From a bacterium (lineage in GTDB: Bacteria > Myxococcota_A > Bradymonadia > UBA7976 > UBA1532), in contig JAUHXC010000026.1 of assembly GCA_030427205.1 (NCBI GenBank), forward strand, positions 1-64,000: a DNA stretch of 64,000 nucleotides, given 5' to 3'. The notes beneath the pieces were generated by a model that was not told the origin of the DNA, did no database searches, and was given only the letters and a program-made list of their open reading frames with translations. This document shows, piece by piece, positions 25,795 to 34,708 of the stretch. A program made the position numbers and the translations under genes. Position 1 is the stretch's first letter. Each line of letters begins with the position of its first letter.

Positions 25795-26874
25795 ATGCGC
25801 CGATGCCTCCTGTTGCTGACCCTCGCGCTCGCCGCGCCGCTCGGGCTCTCCGCCTGCGCCGACGACGCGCCGGTCATCGTCGAGACGACCCCCTGGGCGG
25901 CGGTCTCCACCGCATTCGGCGACGGCCTCTTCGACCCGCAGGTGCGCGAGGTCATGTTCTCCGAGGCCGCCCGCCGCGACCTGATGCTGCCCGACGCGGT
26001 CACCGCCGGGCGCTACCAGTTCCTCTCCGTCGCCGAGGTGCGCCGGATCGACGACCGGCGGCGGGTGGGCGAGGTGGCCTTCGCCGTCGACGGCTGGCCC
26101 GCGACCCTCGAGTTCGAACTGATCCGCGGCGACGACGGCGGCTGGCGGGTCGACCGGGTCGCGCCGCCCGAGGTGCAGCAGCGGCTGCTCGAGCTGCTCG
26201 GCCCCAGCGGGCTGCCCATCGCCCGCGAGGTCGAGCCGTGGTCCGGCGGATTGGCCGGGCGCGACGCCGCCGGGCGCCCGACGGCGGCGGTGCTGCTCAA
26301 GGTGCAGGACGACAAGGCCTTCGTCGACGGCGGCGAGCCGCTGCCCCTCGAAGAAGGGCCGGTGGGCGCCGCGCTGACCGCCGCGATCAAGACCCGCCGC
26401 GAGCTGGCCGACGACGCCCACGCCACCTATCGCCCGCACGTGGCCCTCGCCCTGCCCCGGGCGGCCACCTCGAAGCTGCACGTCGAGCTCTCCCGTTGGG
26501 CCCTCGACGCCGGCGCCGAGGCGCTGCAGATCGTGGTGCGCAGCCGTGAGGGCACGCCGGCCTTCGTGCCGCTCGCCCGGCGGGTGATCGCGCCCGGCGG
26601 CGCGGTGGCCAACGCGTGGCGCATCGTACGCGAGAAGGGGCGCCTCGAGCTGCGCGCCGGCGACCGCATCGCGAAGGTGCCCGACAAGGACGGCAGCCTC
26701 GACCTCGATGGCCTCGGCGCCGCGCTGGCGAAGGCCGTCGACGCCATGGGCAAGCCCGACGGGCTGGTGCTCGTCGCCCATGACGACCTGCCCCACGGCA
26801 CGGTCATCGACGTGCACCTCGCCGCGCGGGCCGCGCTGCCCGAGGTGCCGATGACCGGTGAGGACGCCGAATGA
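25795..26874 (+). CDS. Lipoprotein with ExbD/TolR-like C-terminal domain
   Basis: 359 residues from ATG 25795. Signal peptide and lipobox are LGLSAC (about residue 21). The middle region reads as an envelope domain of unknown fold (about 30-200). The last ~75 residues (RLELRAGDRIAKVPDKDGSLDLDGLGAALAKAVD... LVLVAHDDLPHGTVIDVHLAARAALPEVPM) follow the ExbD/TolR periplasmic pattern, where a strand with D-x2-(P)xGTVIDV closes the domain. Similar segments around 165-255 suggest a duplicated unit. Its stop overlaps the next lipoprotein gene. ExbD-like domains normally bind peptidoglycan or TonB-type partners, but here there is a lipid anchor in place of a transmembrane helix. Confidence 0.65.
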   Translation: MRRCLLLLTLALAAPLGLSACADDAPVIVETTPWAAVSTAFGDGLFDPQVREVMFSEAARRDLMLPDAVTAGRYQFLSVAEVRRIDDRRRVGEVAFAVDGWPATLEFELIRGDDGGWRVDRVAPPEVQQRLLELLGPSGLPIAREVEPWSGGLAGRDAAGRPTAAVLLKVQDDKAFVDGGEPLPLEEGPVGAALTAAIKTRRELADDAHATYRPHVALALPRAATSKLHVELSRWALDAGAEALQIVVRSREGTPAFVPLARRVIAPGGAVANAWRIVREKGRLELRAGDRIAKVPDKDGSLDLDGLGAALAKAVDAMGKPDGLVLVAHDDLPHGTVIDVHLAARAALPEVPMTGEDAE

Positions 26875-27776
26875 TGCGCCCTTCGACCTGGCCGCTGCTC
26901 GTCTGCGCCTGCGCCGCCCTCGTCGGCTGCGGCGGCGGCGAAGACGAGGTCGCCGCCGAGCGCCTCGACCCCGAGGCCGCCGCGCGGGCCTTCTTCGAAC
27001 AGCACGTCTTCGCCGATCCGGCCGCCGCCGCGCCGCACTTCGTGCGCGAGGCCGACCCCGCCGCCTTCGCCTTGCGGCACATGGTCGTCGACCCGAGCCA
27101 CTTCCGCTTCGTCGACTTCTGGCGGGTGCGCACCGTCGACAACCGGCTGGTGGTCGAGCCGCTCTTCGAACTCAAGGGCCGGCCCCACGTGACCACCGTC
27201 TGGTTCGAACTGCAGGACGAGGCGTGGAAGGTCGCCGGCTGGACCCCCGGCGCCTTGCCCGTCGACCCCGCCGAGCCGGCCCCGTCCGCCGGCGCGCGGG
27301 TGCCGATCCCGTTCGCGCCGGCCGCCTTCCGCGGGGCGCCGCCGGCCACCGAGGTGCAGGTCGAGCCGCCGTGGAACGACATCCGCATCCTCGACCGCGA
27401 GGTGCCGATGGAGGCCCTGCCCCGGGTCATGCAGACCGCCGACGACTGCAGCCGCGCCACCCGGCGCGCGCTCGACAAAGGCCTCGCCGCGCTGGCGAAG
27501 CCCTTCGTCGACTGCTACGGCGTCAGCTTCGAAGAGGGCCCCTATCGCCGCGGCCGCATGACCTTCGACATCGACGTCGGCGGCGGCGGGGTCACCGCCG
27601 AGCTGGCCGAGACCACCTTGATCCACCCCACGCTGGGCGGCTGCGTCGCCAACGTCCTGCGCTTCGCCGACGTGCCCCCGCCACCCGGCGGGGCGCGCTG
27701 CGCGGCGAAGGTCTCGGTGACCTTCAGCCCGGTCGACCCCGAAGACGCCAAGAAGAAGAAGAAGACCCGCCGATGA
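26871..27776 (+). CDS. Lipoprotein with AgmX/PglI-like C-terminal domain
   Basis: 301 residues; the start is ATG 26871 or 26874, both overlapping the previous stop. The lipobox is LVGC (about residue 20). About residues 25-130 resemble a small alpha/beta fold. The C-terminal ~110 residues carry the AgmX/PglI-type pattern: RRGRMTFDIDVGGGGVTAELAETTLIHPTLGGCVANVLRFADVPPPPGGARCAAKVSVTF, where a glycine-rich strand, a conserved Cys and a final F-x-P strand recur across Myxococcota gliding-related and TonB-like proteins. A lysine-rich tail (KKKKKTRR) follows. It pairs with the ExbD-like lipoprotein upstream, hinting at an energised envelope complex. Confidence 0.65.
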   Translation: MMRPSTWPLLVCACAALVGCGGGEDEVAAERLDPEAAARAFFEQHVFADPAAAAPHFVREADPAAFALRHMVVDPSHFRFVDFWRVRTVDNRLVVEPLFELKGRPHVTTVWFELQDEAWKVAGWTPGALPVDPAEPAPSAGARVPIPFAPAAFRGAPPATEVQVEPPWNDIRILDREVPMEALPRVMQTADDCSRATRRALDKGLAALAKPFVDCYGVSFEEGPYRRGRMTFDIDVGGGGVTAELAETTLIHPTLGGCVANVLRFADVPPPPGGARCAAKVSVTFSPVDPEDAKKKKKTRR

Positions 27777-28240
27777 GCCGAACCCCCATCCCGAGCTGGT
27801 ACTTCGTCTACTGCGTGGTGCGCCACGAGGGGCGGTTTCTCTTCGTGCGCGAGCGCGACGACACCTGGTATCTGCCCGCCGGCCGGGTCGAGCCCGGCGA
27901 GCGCTTCGTCGGCGCCGCGGTGCGCGAAGCCTTCGAGGAGTCCGGGGTCCGGGTCGAGCCCACCGGCATCCTGCGTATCGAGCACGGCGCCGGCCATGAC
28001 CACACCCGGCTGCGCATCTTCTACACCGCGAAGCCGGTCGACGACCCGACGCCGCGCACCGCGTGGAACGGCGATACCCACGGCGGCGCCTGGCTGACCC
28101 TCGCCGAGGCGCGCGAGAAGACCATCCGCAGCCCCGAGGCGCTGTGGGCCTGCGAGGCGCTCGAAGCAGGGGCCCAGGTCTTCCCGCTGCGGCTGATGGT
28201 GCGCGAGGGCGCGCCCTGGCGCGGCAAAGTGCTCGGGTGA
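27773..28240 (+). CDS. Nudix hydrolase
   Basis: 155 residues from ATG 27773 (ATGA overlap with the preceding stop). The Nudix box is complete: G-RVEPG-E-RFVGAAV-REAFEESGV (about residues 40-62), matching GX5EX7REUXEEXGU with all metal-binding glutamates. The flanking strands (YFVYCVVRHEGRFLFVRERDDTWYLPAG) are typical of the fold. It hydrolyses a nucleoside-diphosphate-linked substrate; the box alone does not say which. It overlaps the downstream oxidoreductase gene by 4 bases (GTGA). Confidence 0.88.
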   Translation: MSRTPIPSWYFVYCVVRHEGRFLFVRERDDTWYLPAGRVEPGERFVGAAVREAFEESGVRVEPTGILRIEHGAGHDHTRLRIFYTAKPVDDPTPRTAWNGDTHGGAWLTLAEAREKTIRSPEALWACEALEAGAQVFPLRLMVREGAPWRGKVLG

Positions 28241-29331
28241 TCCCGCCCGACGACGCCGGCCGGCGGCTGGTGGTGCGCGCGTGGGGCGAAGACCCGATGC
28301 ACGCCCTCGAGCACCACATGGCCCTCGAAGCGCAGCCCCGCCCCAGCGCGCTGGGCCCCAAAGACGTCCTGCTGCGGGTGCGCAGCTGCGCGGTGGGCTT
28401 CGTCGACCTCATCATGAGCAGCGGGCAGTACCAGCACATGGCCCCGCCGCCCTATACCCCCGGCCTGGAGTTCGCCGGCGAGGTCGCCGCGGTCGGTGCG
28501 GCGGTCGAGCGGGTCGCGCCGGGCGACGCCGTGCTCGCCGACGGCCTCTCCACCGGCCCGCGCTCGTCGGGCGCGCACCGCGACGGCGGCATGGCCACCT
28601 GGGCGGTCATCCCCGAAAAAGCCGCGATGCCGCTGCCCGCCGGGCTCGACTACGACGGCGCGGTCAACCTGCTCGGCAACTACGAGACCGCCTACCACGG
28701 GCTGGTGCACCGCGGCCGGCTGCAGCCCGGCGAGGCGGTGCTCATCCTCGGCGCGTCGGGATCGACCGGGCTGGCGGCGGTGCAGGTGGCCCGGCTGCTG
28801 GGCGGCACCGTCATCGCCGCCGGGCGCAACCCCGACAAGCTCGCCGAGGTCGCCCGGCTCGGCGCCCACCACACGGTGCGCGTCGGCGACGGCCAGCCCC
28901 CGCTGCGCGACGCGGTGCGGGCCATCGTCGGCAAGCGCGGGGTCGACGTGGTCTGGGACGGCGTCGGCGGCGCAATCTCCGAAGCCAGCCTGCGCGCCCT
29001 GCGCTTCGGCGGGCGGCTGTGCATCATCGGCTGGGCCGCGACGCCCTTCGTCGCCCGCGGGCGCGGGCGGCGCGGCGCGCCCAACGCCAACCGCCTGCCG
29101 ACCAACATCATCCAGATGAAGGGCCTCGACATCCTCGGCTGCCCGGCGGTGATCGCCACCGCCCACGACCCGCGCCTGCGGCCCACCCGGCTGGCGTGGC
29201 TGCACGAGAAGATCGCCGCCGGCGACATCCGGCCCCACGTCGGCCCGGCCTACCCGCTCGAGCGCTTCGCCGACGCCCTGCGCGACAAGTGGAGCAGCCG
29301 CCACGTCGGCGGCTGCGTGCTGCACCCCTGA
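28237..29331 (+). CDS. Zinc-independent medium-chain dehydrogenase (quinone oxidoreductase family)
   Basis: 364 residues from GTG 28237, overlapping the Nudix stop. The N-terminal GroES-like domain contains YTPGLEFAGEVAAVGAAVERVAPGD. The Rossmann domain has the nucleotide motif LILGASGSTGLAAVQVARLLGG (about 165-190), with AAGRNPDKL nearby, pointing to NADPH. No structural or catalytic zinc cysteines are present, so this is the quinone oxidoreductase/enoyl reductase-like branch. SEASLRALRFGGRLCIIGWA and the closing LRDKWSSRHVGGCVL are family-typical. Substrate unknown. Last gene of the operon begun at 25795. Confidence 0.88.
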   Translation: MIPPDDAGRRLVVRAWGEDPMHALEHHMALEAQPRPSALGPKDVLLRVRSCAVGFVDLIMSSGQYQHMAPPPYTPGLEFAGEVAAVGAAVERVAPGDAVLADGLSTGPRSSGAHRDGGMATWAVIPEKAAMPLPAGLDYDGAVNLLGNYETAYHGLVHRGRLQPGEAVLILGASGSTGLAAVQVARLLGGTVIAAGRNPDKLAEVARLGAHHTVRVGDGQPPLRDAVRAIVGKRGVDVVWDGVGGAISEASLRALRFGGRLCIIGWAATPFVARGRGRRGAPNANRLPTNIIQMKGLDILGCPAVIATAHDPRLRPTRLAWLHEKIAAGDIRPHVGPAYPLERFADALRDKWSSRHVGGCVLHP

Positions 29332-29418
29332 ACACGGCTCAGGCAATCTTTGTCGAGCGGGCGGCGGTCGTCTGTGCCAAGCTCGTCGGGCAGCCCGCTC
29401 GCGACGACGGAGCCGCCC

Positions 29419-32400
29419 ATGGCCGCCCGCCTCGGTCCATTCGAAGTGCTCGCGCCCCACGCCCACGGCGGCATGGCCCGGGTCTTCCGCGGGCGCCACG
29501 TACACAGCGACCACCCGGTGGCGCTCAAGGTCATGACCCTCGCCGCCACCCGCCCGCAGGCGTGGCACCTGCAGTTCTCCCGCGAGATCAGGGCCGTCGC
29601 CCGGCTCGAACACCCGGCGGTGGTGCGGGTCTACGATCACGGCGTCACCGACGACGGGGTCATCGGCGCTGGGCTCAACCCCGGCGACCCCTATCTCGTG
29701 ATGGAGTGGCTCGGCGGCGGCGCGGTCGATACCGGGCCGGCGGCCCGCGACTGGCAGGGCCTGCGCCGCACGGCCCTCACCCTGCTCGACGGGCTGGCCC
29801 ATACCCACGCCCGCGGCGTGCTGCACCTCGACCTCAAGCCGGACAACGTGCTGCTCTGCGAGCGGGGGCCGGTGCTCACCGACTTCGGGCTGGCGGTCGA
29901 AGGCGGGCGCGCGCTCGAGACCCGCCGGCCGCTGGGCACGCCGGGCTATATGGCCCCCGAGCAGATCGCCGGGCACGGTCACCGCTTCGGCCCGTGCACC
30001 GACCTCTACGGCTTCGGCTGCCTCGTCTGGGCGCTGCTCACCGGCCACCCGCCGCACGCCGCCGACGGGGTGCCCGCGGCGGGCGTCGCCATGGCCCACC
30101 TCTACGAGGAGCTGCCGACCTTCGAGCCGCGCTTCCCGGTGCCCGCCGGCCTCGACCGCTGGCTGCGGCGCATGCTCGCCCGAGACCCGCGCGAGCGCTT
30201 CCGCTTCGCCGCCGACGCCCGCGCCGCGCTCGTCGCCTGGACCACGCCCGGCGCCATTGCCGACGACCCGCGCGCGCCGATGCCGCCCGACTGGCGCGCC
30301 CCCGCCGACGCCGCCGCGCGCCACGACATGCTCGGCGTCGGGCGGGCCATGCTCGGCCACCGCGTGCCGGCGGCCGTGGGCTTCGAGAAGATCCGCGACC
30401 GCCTGTGGAGCGCTCTGCGCGCCGTGGTCGACGACGGCGGCCTGCACATGCTGTGCATCGCCGGCGCGAGCGGGCAGGGCAAGACCCACCTCGCCGACTG
30501 GCTCGCCGAGCAGGCCCACCGCTTCGGGCTCGCCCGGGTGCTGCGGGCGACCCACGACGAGCCCAACGGCCCCAGCTGCGGCCTCGAGCCCATGCTGCGC
30601 CGCGCGTACGGCGCCCCCGACGACATCGGCGGCAGCGCGGCCGGCGCGGTCGAAGCCGAGCCCAGCGATACGCTGATGCAGCGCCGCGCGGTGGCCGTCG
30701 AGCGCTTCCTGCCGCCGGGCGCCACCCCGCGAGACCGCGCCCGGGCGCTGGCGCTCATCGACCCCGACGGCCGCGCCGAGGTCGACGGCGAGACGATCGT
30801 GCTGACCACCGCGCGCGACCGCCACGTGGCCTTCGGCAAGCTGCTGCGCGCCCTCGGCCGCGAGCGCCCGGTGCTGGTGATCTTCGACGACTTGCAGTGG
30901 GGCGCCGCCGCACGGGCGCTCGTCGCGGCGCTCGGCCGGGCCCGACCCGCGCCGCCGGCCTTGATCCTGGCCACCGTCGCCACCGACGCCCGCGCCGCGC
31001 CCGAGGTGCCCCTCGCGCTCTTCGGCGCCGAGCGCATCGCCCGCCTCGCCCCGCTCACCGCCGCCGCGCACCGCCGGCTGCTGGCCCGGCAGCTGCCCCT
31101 CGACCCGCGGCTGGTCGACGCCCTCGTCGAGCGCGCCGGCGGCAGCCCGCTGTTCGCCGGCGAGCTGTTGCGCCACTGGGTCGGCATGCACGCTCTCGTC
31201 GAAGGCCCGGCCGGCTACCGGCTGGCCCCCGGCGCCGGGCAGACCCTGCCCCGGGGCATGGAGGGCCTGTGGACCGCGCGCTTCGAGAGCGCGCTCGGCC
31301 GCCTCTTCGCCGACGCCCGCGACGCGCTCGAGATCGGGGCGGTCGCCGGCATGGTGATCGAAGCCGGGCTGTGGCTCGAAGCCTGCGGCCACGCCGGCGT
31401 GCCCTGGCCGGCGGAGGCCATCGACCGCCTGCTCGACGCCGGCCTGCTGCGCGCGCTGCCCGGCCACCGCTTCCGCTTCGCCCACGCCATGCTGCGCGAG
31501 AGCCTGATCGGCTGGACCCGCCGCGACGGGCGCTGGCTCGGCTGGAACGCCTGCTGCGCCCAGGTCTACCGTCAGCGCGGCGAGCGCGGGGCGCCCGTCG
31601 ACCAGCTGCGCTACGCCCGCCACCTGCTCGAAGCCGGCGAGCCCGCCGCCGCGCTCGCGCCGCTGTCCACCGCCTGCCGGGCGGCGCTGGTGCGGCTCGA
31701 AGACCACCGCGCCTCGATCGTGATCGGCCTGCAGGTCGGCGCGCTGCGTCGGCTGCGTCTGCCGCGCAGCGCGCCCGAGTGGGCCCCGCTGCTGCTCGAC
31801 GCCGCCCGGGTCGACCAGCGGCAGGGGCGCTACCGGCGCGCGCGGCGGCGGGCGCGGCGGGCGCTGGTCCACCCGGCGACCCGGCGCGACCCGGCGCTGA
31901 CCTGCCGCGCGCTGCACATCCTCAGCTATATCGACCACTACGCCATCGGCCCGCGGGTCGCGATCCGCCACGTCGAGCAGGCCATGCCCTACGCCGAGCG
32001 AGCGGGTGATCGCACGCTGCTCGTCTGGCAGCTCGCCATGCTCGGGCTCAACGGCATGATGCTCTACCGGGTCGCCGAGGCCGAGTCGGCGCTGTCCCGC
32101 GGCCTGATGCTGCTCGAGCCGGCCGACGGACAGCTCGAAGGCTATCTGCGGCACTACCTCTCGATCGCCGCCGGCCTGCGCGACGACATCGACGGCGGCC
32201 TCGAGCGGGCCCGCCGCGCCCGCCAGGCTTTCCGCGCCGTCGGCGCCCGGCGCATCGCGAGCTCCACCTGGCAGGTCGAGGGCGACCTGCGGCGGCGCGC
32301 GGGCGACGTCGATGGCGCCGCCCGCTGCTACCGCCGCTGCCGGGAAGGCCAGTGGGACCTGGGCATCGCCGAGCAGTGCTACAGCGCGCTGACCCGGGCC

Positions 32401-32721
32401 ATGCTCGCGCTGGCCCGGGGCCGCTGGCACGTGGCCCGCAAACACCTCGACACCGTCGCGGCGGCCGAGCTGGGTCTGGTGGCGGTCTCGCTGGCCATCG
32501 GCCGCCTGTGCGTCATGGCCGGGCTGGGTGAGTGGGCCCACTTCGCGGCCGCCGCCGACGCCTTCGACCGCATCTTCGCCGATGCGCCGGCGTCGCCCGA
32601 GGTGGTCTGGGTCGCCGGGGTGATCGCCGATCTGGCCGACGCCGAGGGCCGCCCGCGCGACGCCGCCCGCGCCCGCGGCTGGCAGGCCGAGCACCGCCGC
32701 AGAGTCCGCGCGGGCGGCTGA
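29419..32721 (+). CDS. Ser/Thr protein kinase fused to AAA-type ATPase and TPR-like repeats
   Basis: 1100 residues from ATG 29419 (ACGGAG upstream); a longer in-frame start at 29350 is less likely. The Hanks-type kinase (about 5-275) has a modified glycine loop HAHGGMARVF, VALKVM, HLDLKPDNVLL, DFGLAVEGG and APEQIAG. It is followed by a STAND-like predicted ATPase (about 310-720), with Walker A GASGQGKTHL and Walker B VLVIFDDLQWG. The rest is a helical TPR-like array (about 740-1090). HLDLK in place of HRDLK is a change in the catalytic loop Arg. Such kinase-ATPase-TPR proteins are abundant in myxobacteria and are thought to be signalling hubs. The input and targets are not visible. Confidence 0.88.
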   Translation: MAARLGPFEVLAPHAHGGMARVFRGRHVHSDHPVALKVMTLAATRPQAWHLQFSREIRAVARLEHPAVVRVYDHGVTDDGVIGAGLNPGDPYLVMEWLGGGAVDTGPAARDWQGLRRTALTLLDGLAHTHARGVLHLDLKPDNVLLCERGPVLTDFGLAVEGGRALETRRPLGTPGYMAPEQIAGHGHRFGPCTDLYGFGCLVWALLTGHPPHAADGVPAAGVAMAHLYEELPTFEPRFPVPAGLDRWLRRMLARDPRERFRFAADARAALVAWTTPGAIADDPRAPMPPDWRAPADAAARHDMLGVGRAMLGHRVPAAVGFEKIRDRLWSALRAVVDDGGLHMLCIAGASGQGKTHLADWLAEQAHRFGLARVLRATHDEPNGPSCGLEPMLRRAYGAPDDIGGSAAGAVEAEPSDTLMQRRAVAVERFLPPGATPRDRARALALIDPDGRAEVDGETIVLTTARDRHVAFGKLLRALGRERPVLVIFDDLQWGAAARALVAALGRARPAPPALILATVATDARAAPEVPLALFGAERIARLAPLTAAAHRRLLARQLPLDPRLVDALVERAGGSPLFAGELLRHWVGMHALVEGPAGYRLAPGAGQTLPRGMEGLWTARFESALGRLFADARDALEIGAVAGMVIEAGLWLEACGHAGVPWPAEAIDRLLDAGLLRALPGHRFRFAHAMLRESLIGWTRRDGRWLGWNACCAQVYRQRGERGAPVDQLRYARHLLEAGEPAAALAPLSTACRAALVRLEDHRASIVIGLQVGALRRLRLPRSAPEWAPLLLDAARVDQRQGRYRRARRRARRALVHPATRRDPALTCRALHILSYIDHYAIGPRVAIRHVEQAMPYAERAGDRTLLVWQLAMLGLNGMMLYRVAEAESALSRGLMLLEPADGQLEGYLRHYLSIAAGLRDDIDGGLERARRARQAFRAVGARRIASSTWQVEGDLRRRAGDVDGAARCYRRCREGQWDLGIAEQCYSALTRAMLALARGRWHVARKHLDTVAAAELGLVAVSLAIGRLCVMAGLGEWAHFAAAADAFDRIFADAPASPEVVWVAGVIADLADAEGRPRDAARARGWQAEHRRRVRAGG

Positions 32722-32732
32722 TCGCGCGCCCG

Positions 32733-32771
32733 TTCGAAACGACGAACGCCCCCGCCGGCAGACGGGGGCGT
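32733..32771 (+). terminator. Repeat-associated hairpin between convergent genes
   Basis: An 18-base leader TTCGAAACGACGAACGCC (32733-32750) runs into a perfect 8-bp stem, CGCCCCCG (32747-32754) with CGGGGGCG (32763-32770), plus an A-T pair. It lies 11 bases after the kinase stop and before the convergent lipoprotein gene's stop, so it probably ends both transcripts. The same leader plus a different hairpin recurs at 58669. Confidence 0.6.
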
Positions 32772-32799
32772 CGCGGACCGCCGGGCGGTCAGACCGGGC

Positions 32800-34365
32800 T
32801 CACTGGCACTCGGCCACCTGGGTGCCGGTGCAGCTCGGCACGTCGCCGCACAGGTTCAGGCTGGTGCCCTCGGGGCAGCTGTAGCCGCTGTTGTCGCCGG
32901 TGTGGAAGACGCCGCCGACCTGGTCGCCGGTGCTCCACAGGATGTTGTTGGCGTAGTCCAGCGCGGCCATGGTCGCGCCGTCGGCGGTCGAGCCCGGGGC
33001 GAAGGGCCCGTAGATCTCGGCGCCGAGGGTGGCGGCGACGCCGAAGTCCCAGCCTTCGAGCTCGAAGACATAGGTGCCCGCGTCGAGCTGCACCGGAATC
33101 ATCCACCAGTGACGGAAGGCGTTCTGGCCCTCGTTGTGGAACAGCTCCTGGCCGTCGAGGATGATCCGGGTATTGTCGTCGCCCGCGGTGCCGATGACGT
33201 ACTCGCCGGCCTCTTCGACGGTCAGGCAGAACGAGAAGCCGATCCACTCGCGCACCACGCCCGCCTCGCAGGTCCAGATGCCCACGTCGTTGAGCCGGCC
33301 CTCGGGGGTCTCGAAGTCGTTGCCGAAGAAGTCGTTCTGCACGATCGTGCCGTCGGGGAAGATGGCCCCGAGGGCGCCGTACTCGTCGCGGTCGTCGCCC
33401 TCGCAGACGTTGACCTCGGCCCCGTTGAAGACCGCCTCCTCCTCGACGTTGCGCTCGCAGGCATCACCCGCCGCGTTGAGCGCGAAGCCCTCGGGGCAGG
33501 CGCAGAGGCAGGCCTCGGCCTCCATGGCGTGCACCGGCGCGGTCAGCGTCGCGTGGCTGGTCTGCCCCTCGGCGAGCAGGCTCTCGACGGTCACCAGCTG
33601 CCCCTCGGGGCCGTTCATCTGGTCGAAGACCGACAGCTCGACCCCGTACTCGCCCGGACCGGGCACCGCGACGGTGACGCACTGAGTCGTCGTGCCGTCC
33701 TCGTTGCGCACTGGCCGCTGCGCGGCGAGCTCGACCCCGTCCTCGGCGCTGGCCACGAGCACCGTCGGGTCGCCGTCCGGATCGCGGCTGGTCACGCAGA
33801 TCGTCGTGCGGTCGCCGCAGGTGAACTTGCTCGGCTCATACTGCACGTCGACGATCTCGGGGGCGTGGTTGATCGCCGCGATGACGTCCAGCGCGCCGAT
33901 CTCGTCGCCGACGCACTGGCTGATGAGCAGGATCTCGGTGACCTGCTCGGCGACCACCGCCACCCCGCTCTCGCTGGCCGGCGCGCAGTGCTGCGACGCC
34001 GCGCCCGCCGCGTCGAGCGGCTGCACCGTCACGTCGTAGCAGCCCGGCTCGAGCGCCTGGAAGTGATCGGCGAAGAGGTGCCCCGAGGCGGCGTCGAACG
34101 GCTGGTTCTCGAAGCCCGGGTGCCCGCCGGGCAGCAGCAGGTCTTCGAGGTCGCGGGCCGCCGCGATCGGCTCGCCGATGGCCTCGCCGGTGTCGCAGTC
34201 GACGGCGGTGATGGCGTAGCCCATGCCGGCCACGTCGGTATCGGCCAGGATGTCCGAGCGCAGGTTGATGCCGGTCTGGCCGAGCATCGGGTCGTCGGTC
34301 TGATCGGCGGGCGCACAGGCGCTCAACGCGCAGGCGGCGATGGCGGCGGCGATGGTCTTCTTCAT
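32800..34365 (-). CDS. Large Cys-rich lipoprotein with PA14-like C-terminal domain
   Basis: 521 residues from ATG 34365 (GGGAG upstream); a longer in-frame start is unlikely since the signal peptide MKKTIAAAIAACALSAC begins here. After the lipobox there is an N-terminal domain with paired cysteines (about 30-160), an Ig/PKD-like strand domain starting INHAPEIVDVQYEPSKFTCGD (about 165-280) with DPDGDP, and a short Cys-rich EGF-like piece (CLCACPEGFALNAAGDAC). A sugar-binding-like domain (about 340-480) contains FCLTVEEAGEYVIGTAGDDNTRIILDGQELF, which matches PA14/GLEYA folds. The last 40 residues carry more cysteines. It is likely exposed on the surface and may bind glycans. Confidence 0.72.
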   Translation of the reverse strand: MKKTIAAAIAACALSACAPADQTDDPMLGQTGINLRSDILADTDVAGMGYAITAVDCDTGEAIGEPIAAARDLEDLLLPGGHPGFENQPFDAASGHLFADHFQALEPGCYDVTVQPLDAAGAASQHCAPASESGVAVVAEQVTEILLISQCVGDEIGALDVIAAINHAPEIVDVQYEPSKFTCGDRTTICVTSRDPDGDPTVLVASAEDGVELAAQRPVRNEDGTTTQCVTVAVPGPGEYGVELSVFDQMNGPEGQLVTVESLLAEGQTSHATLTAPVHAMEAEACLCACPEGFALNAAGDACERNVEEEAVFNGAEVNVCEGDDRDEYGALGAIFPDGTIVQNDFFGNDFETPEGRLNDVGIWTCEAGVVREWIGFSFCLTVEEAGEYVIGTAGDDNTRIILDGQELFHNEGQNAFRHWWMIPVQLDAGTYVFELEGWDFGVAATLGAEIYGPFAPGSTADGATMAALDYANNILWSTGDQVGGVFHTGDNSGYSCPEGTSLNLCGDVPSCTGTQVAECQ

Positions 34366-34708
34366 GGGGTGTCTCCCGTGGTGTGTGGCGTTCGGCGGAG
34401 CGTCTCTCGCTCGCACCGGACCCCTGCACCGCGGGGTGAGCTGCTTTTTTGGCGCGCTGGATTTTTTCTCGGAAGGCCGTCGGTCCGCCGCAGATCAAAC
34501 GCAGCCGAGCGGCCACAGCCGTCTCGCCCGAGTGACCGGACCCTTCCCGCCCGCCCCTCGACCCGTCCCGGAACAACCGCAGCCCGTGCCAGTCGAGCGC
34601 TTCGGGCGAGACGTGAGCGATCGTCCGCCCGGAGGTGACCCGGTGCCCGCCCCGACGGGGCGTAGGCCGGGCCCGAAGGGCGGAGACGAGCACGGCAACG
34701 AGAAACTG
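34366..34708. other. Intergenic region with dispersed repeat
   Basis: No gene is seen. The part next to the lipoprotein start (34366-34500) contains two T-tracts on this strand (about 34443-34449 and 34462-34468), which are A-tracts on the coding strand and could act as an UP-like element of its promoter. The right end holds the dispersed repeat at 34669-34698, just after the stop of the membrane protein gene. Confidence 0.4.
34669..34698 (-). terminator. Dispersed repeat copy A, hairpin after a minus-strand gene
   Basis: GGGCCCGAAGGGCGGAGACG continues with AGCACGGCAA to 34698. It begins 11 bases beyond the stop of the gene at 34709-35353. Read on the minus strand, GCCC-TTC-GGGC forms a small hairpin. 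An almost identical 31-base copy lies at 39986-40016, again 12 bases after a minus-strand stop. There is no U-run, so termination is inferred from position. Confidence 0.5.

Noticed and set aside
25204..26817. A 537-codon minus-strand frame across the PKS upstream region
   Set aside because: It is antisense to the ExbD-like lipoprotein and small ORF, with no motif.
28021..32694. A 1557-codon open frame on the minus strand
   Set aside because: It is antisense to the oxidoreductase and kinase-ATPase genes, with low-complexity composition; no start site or motif.
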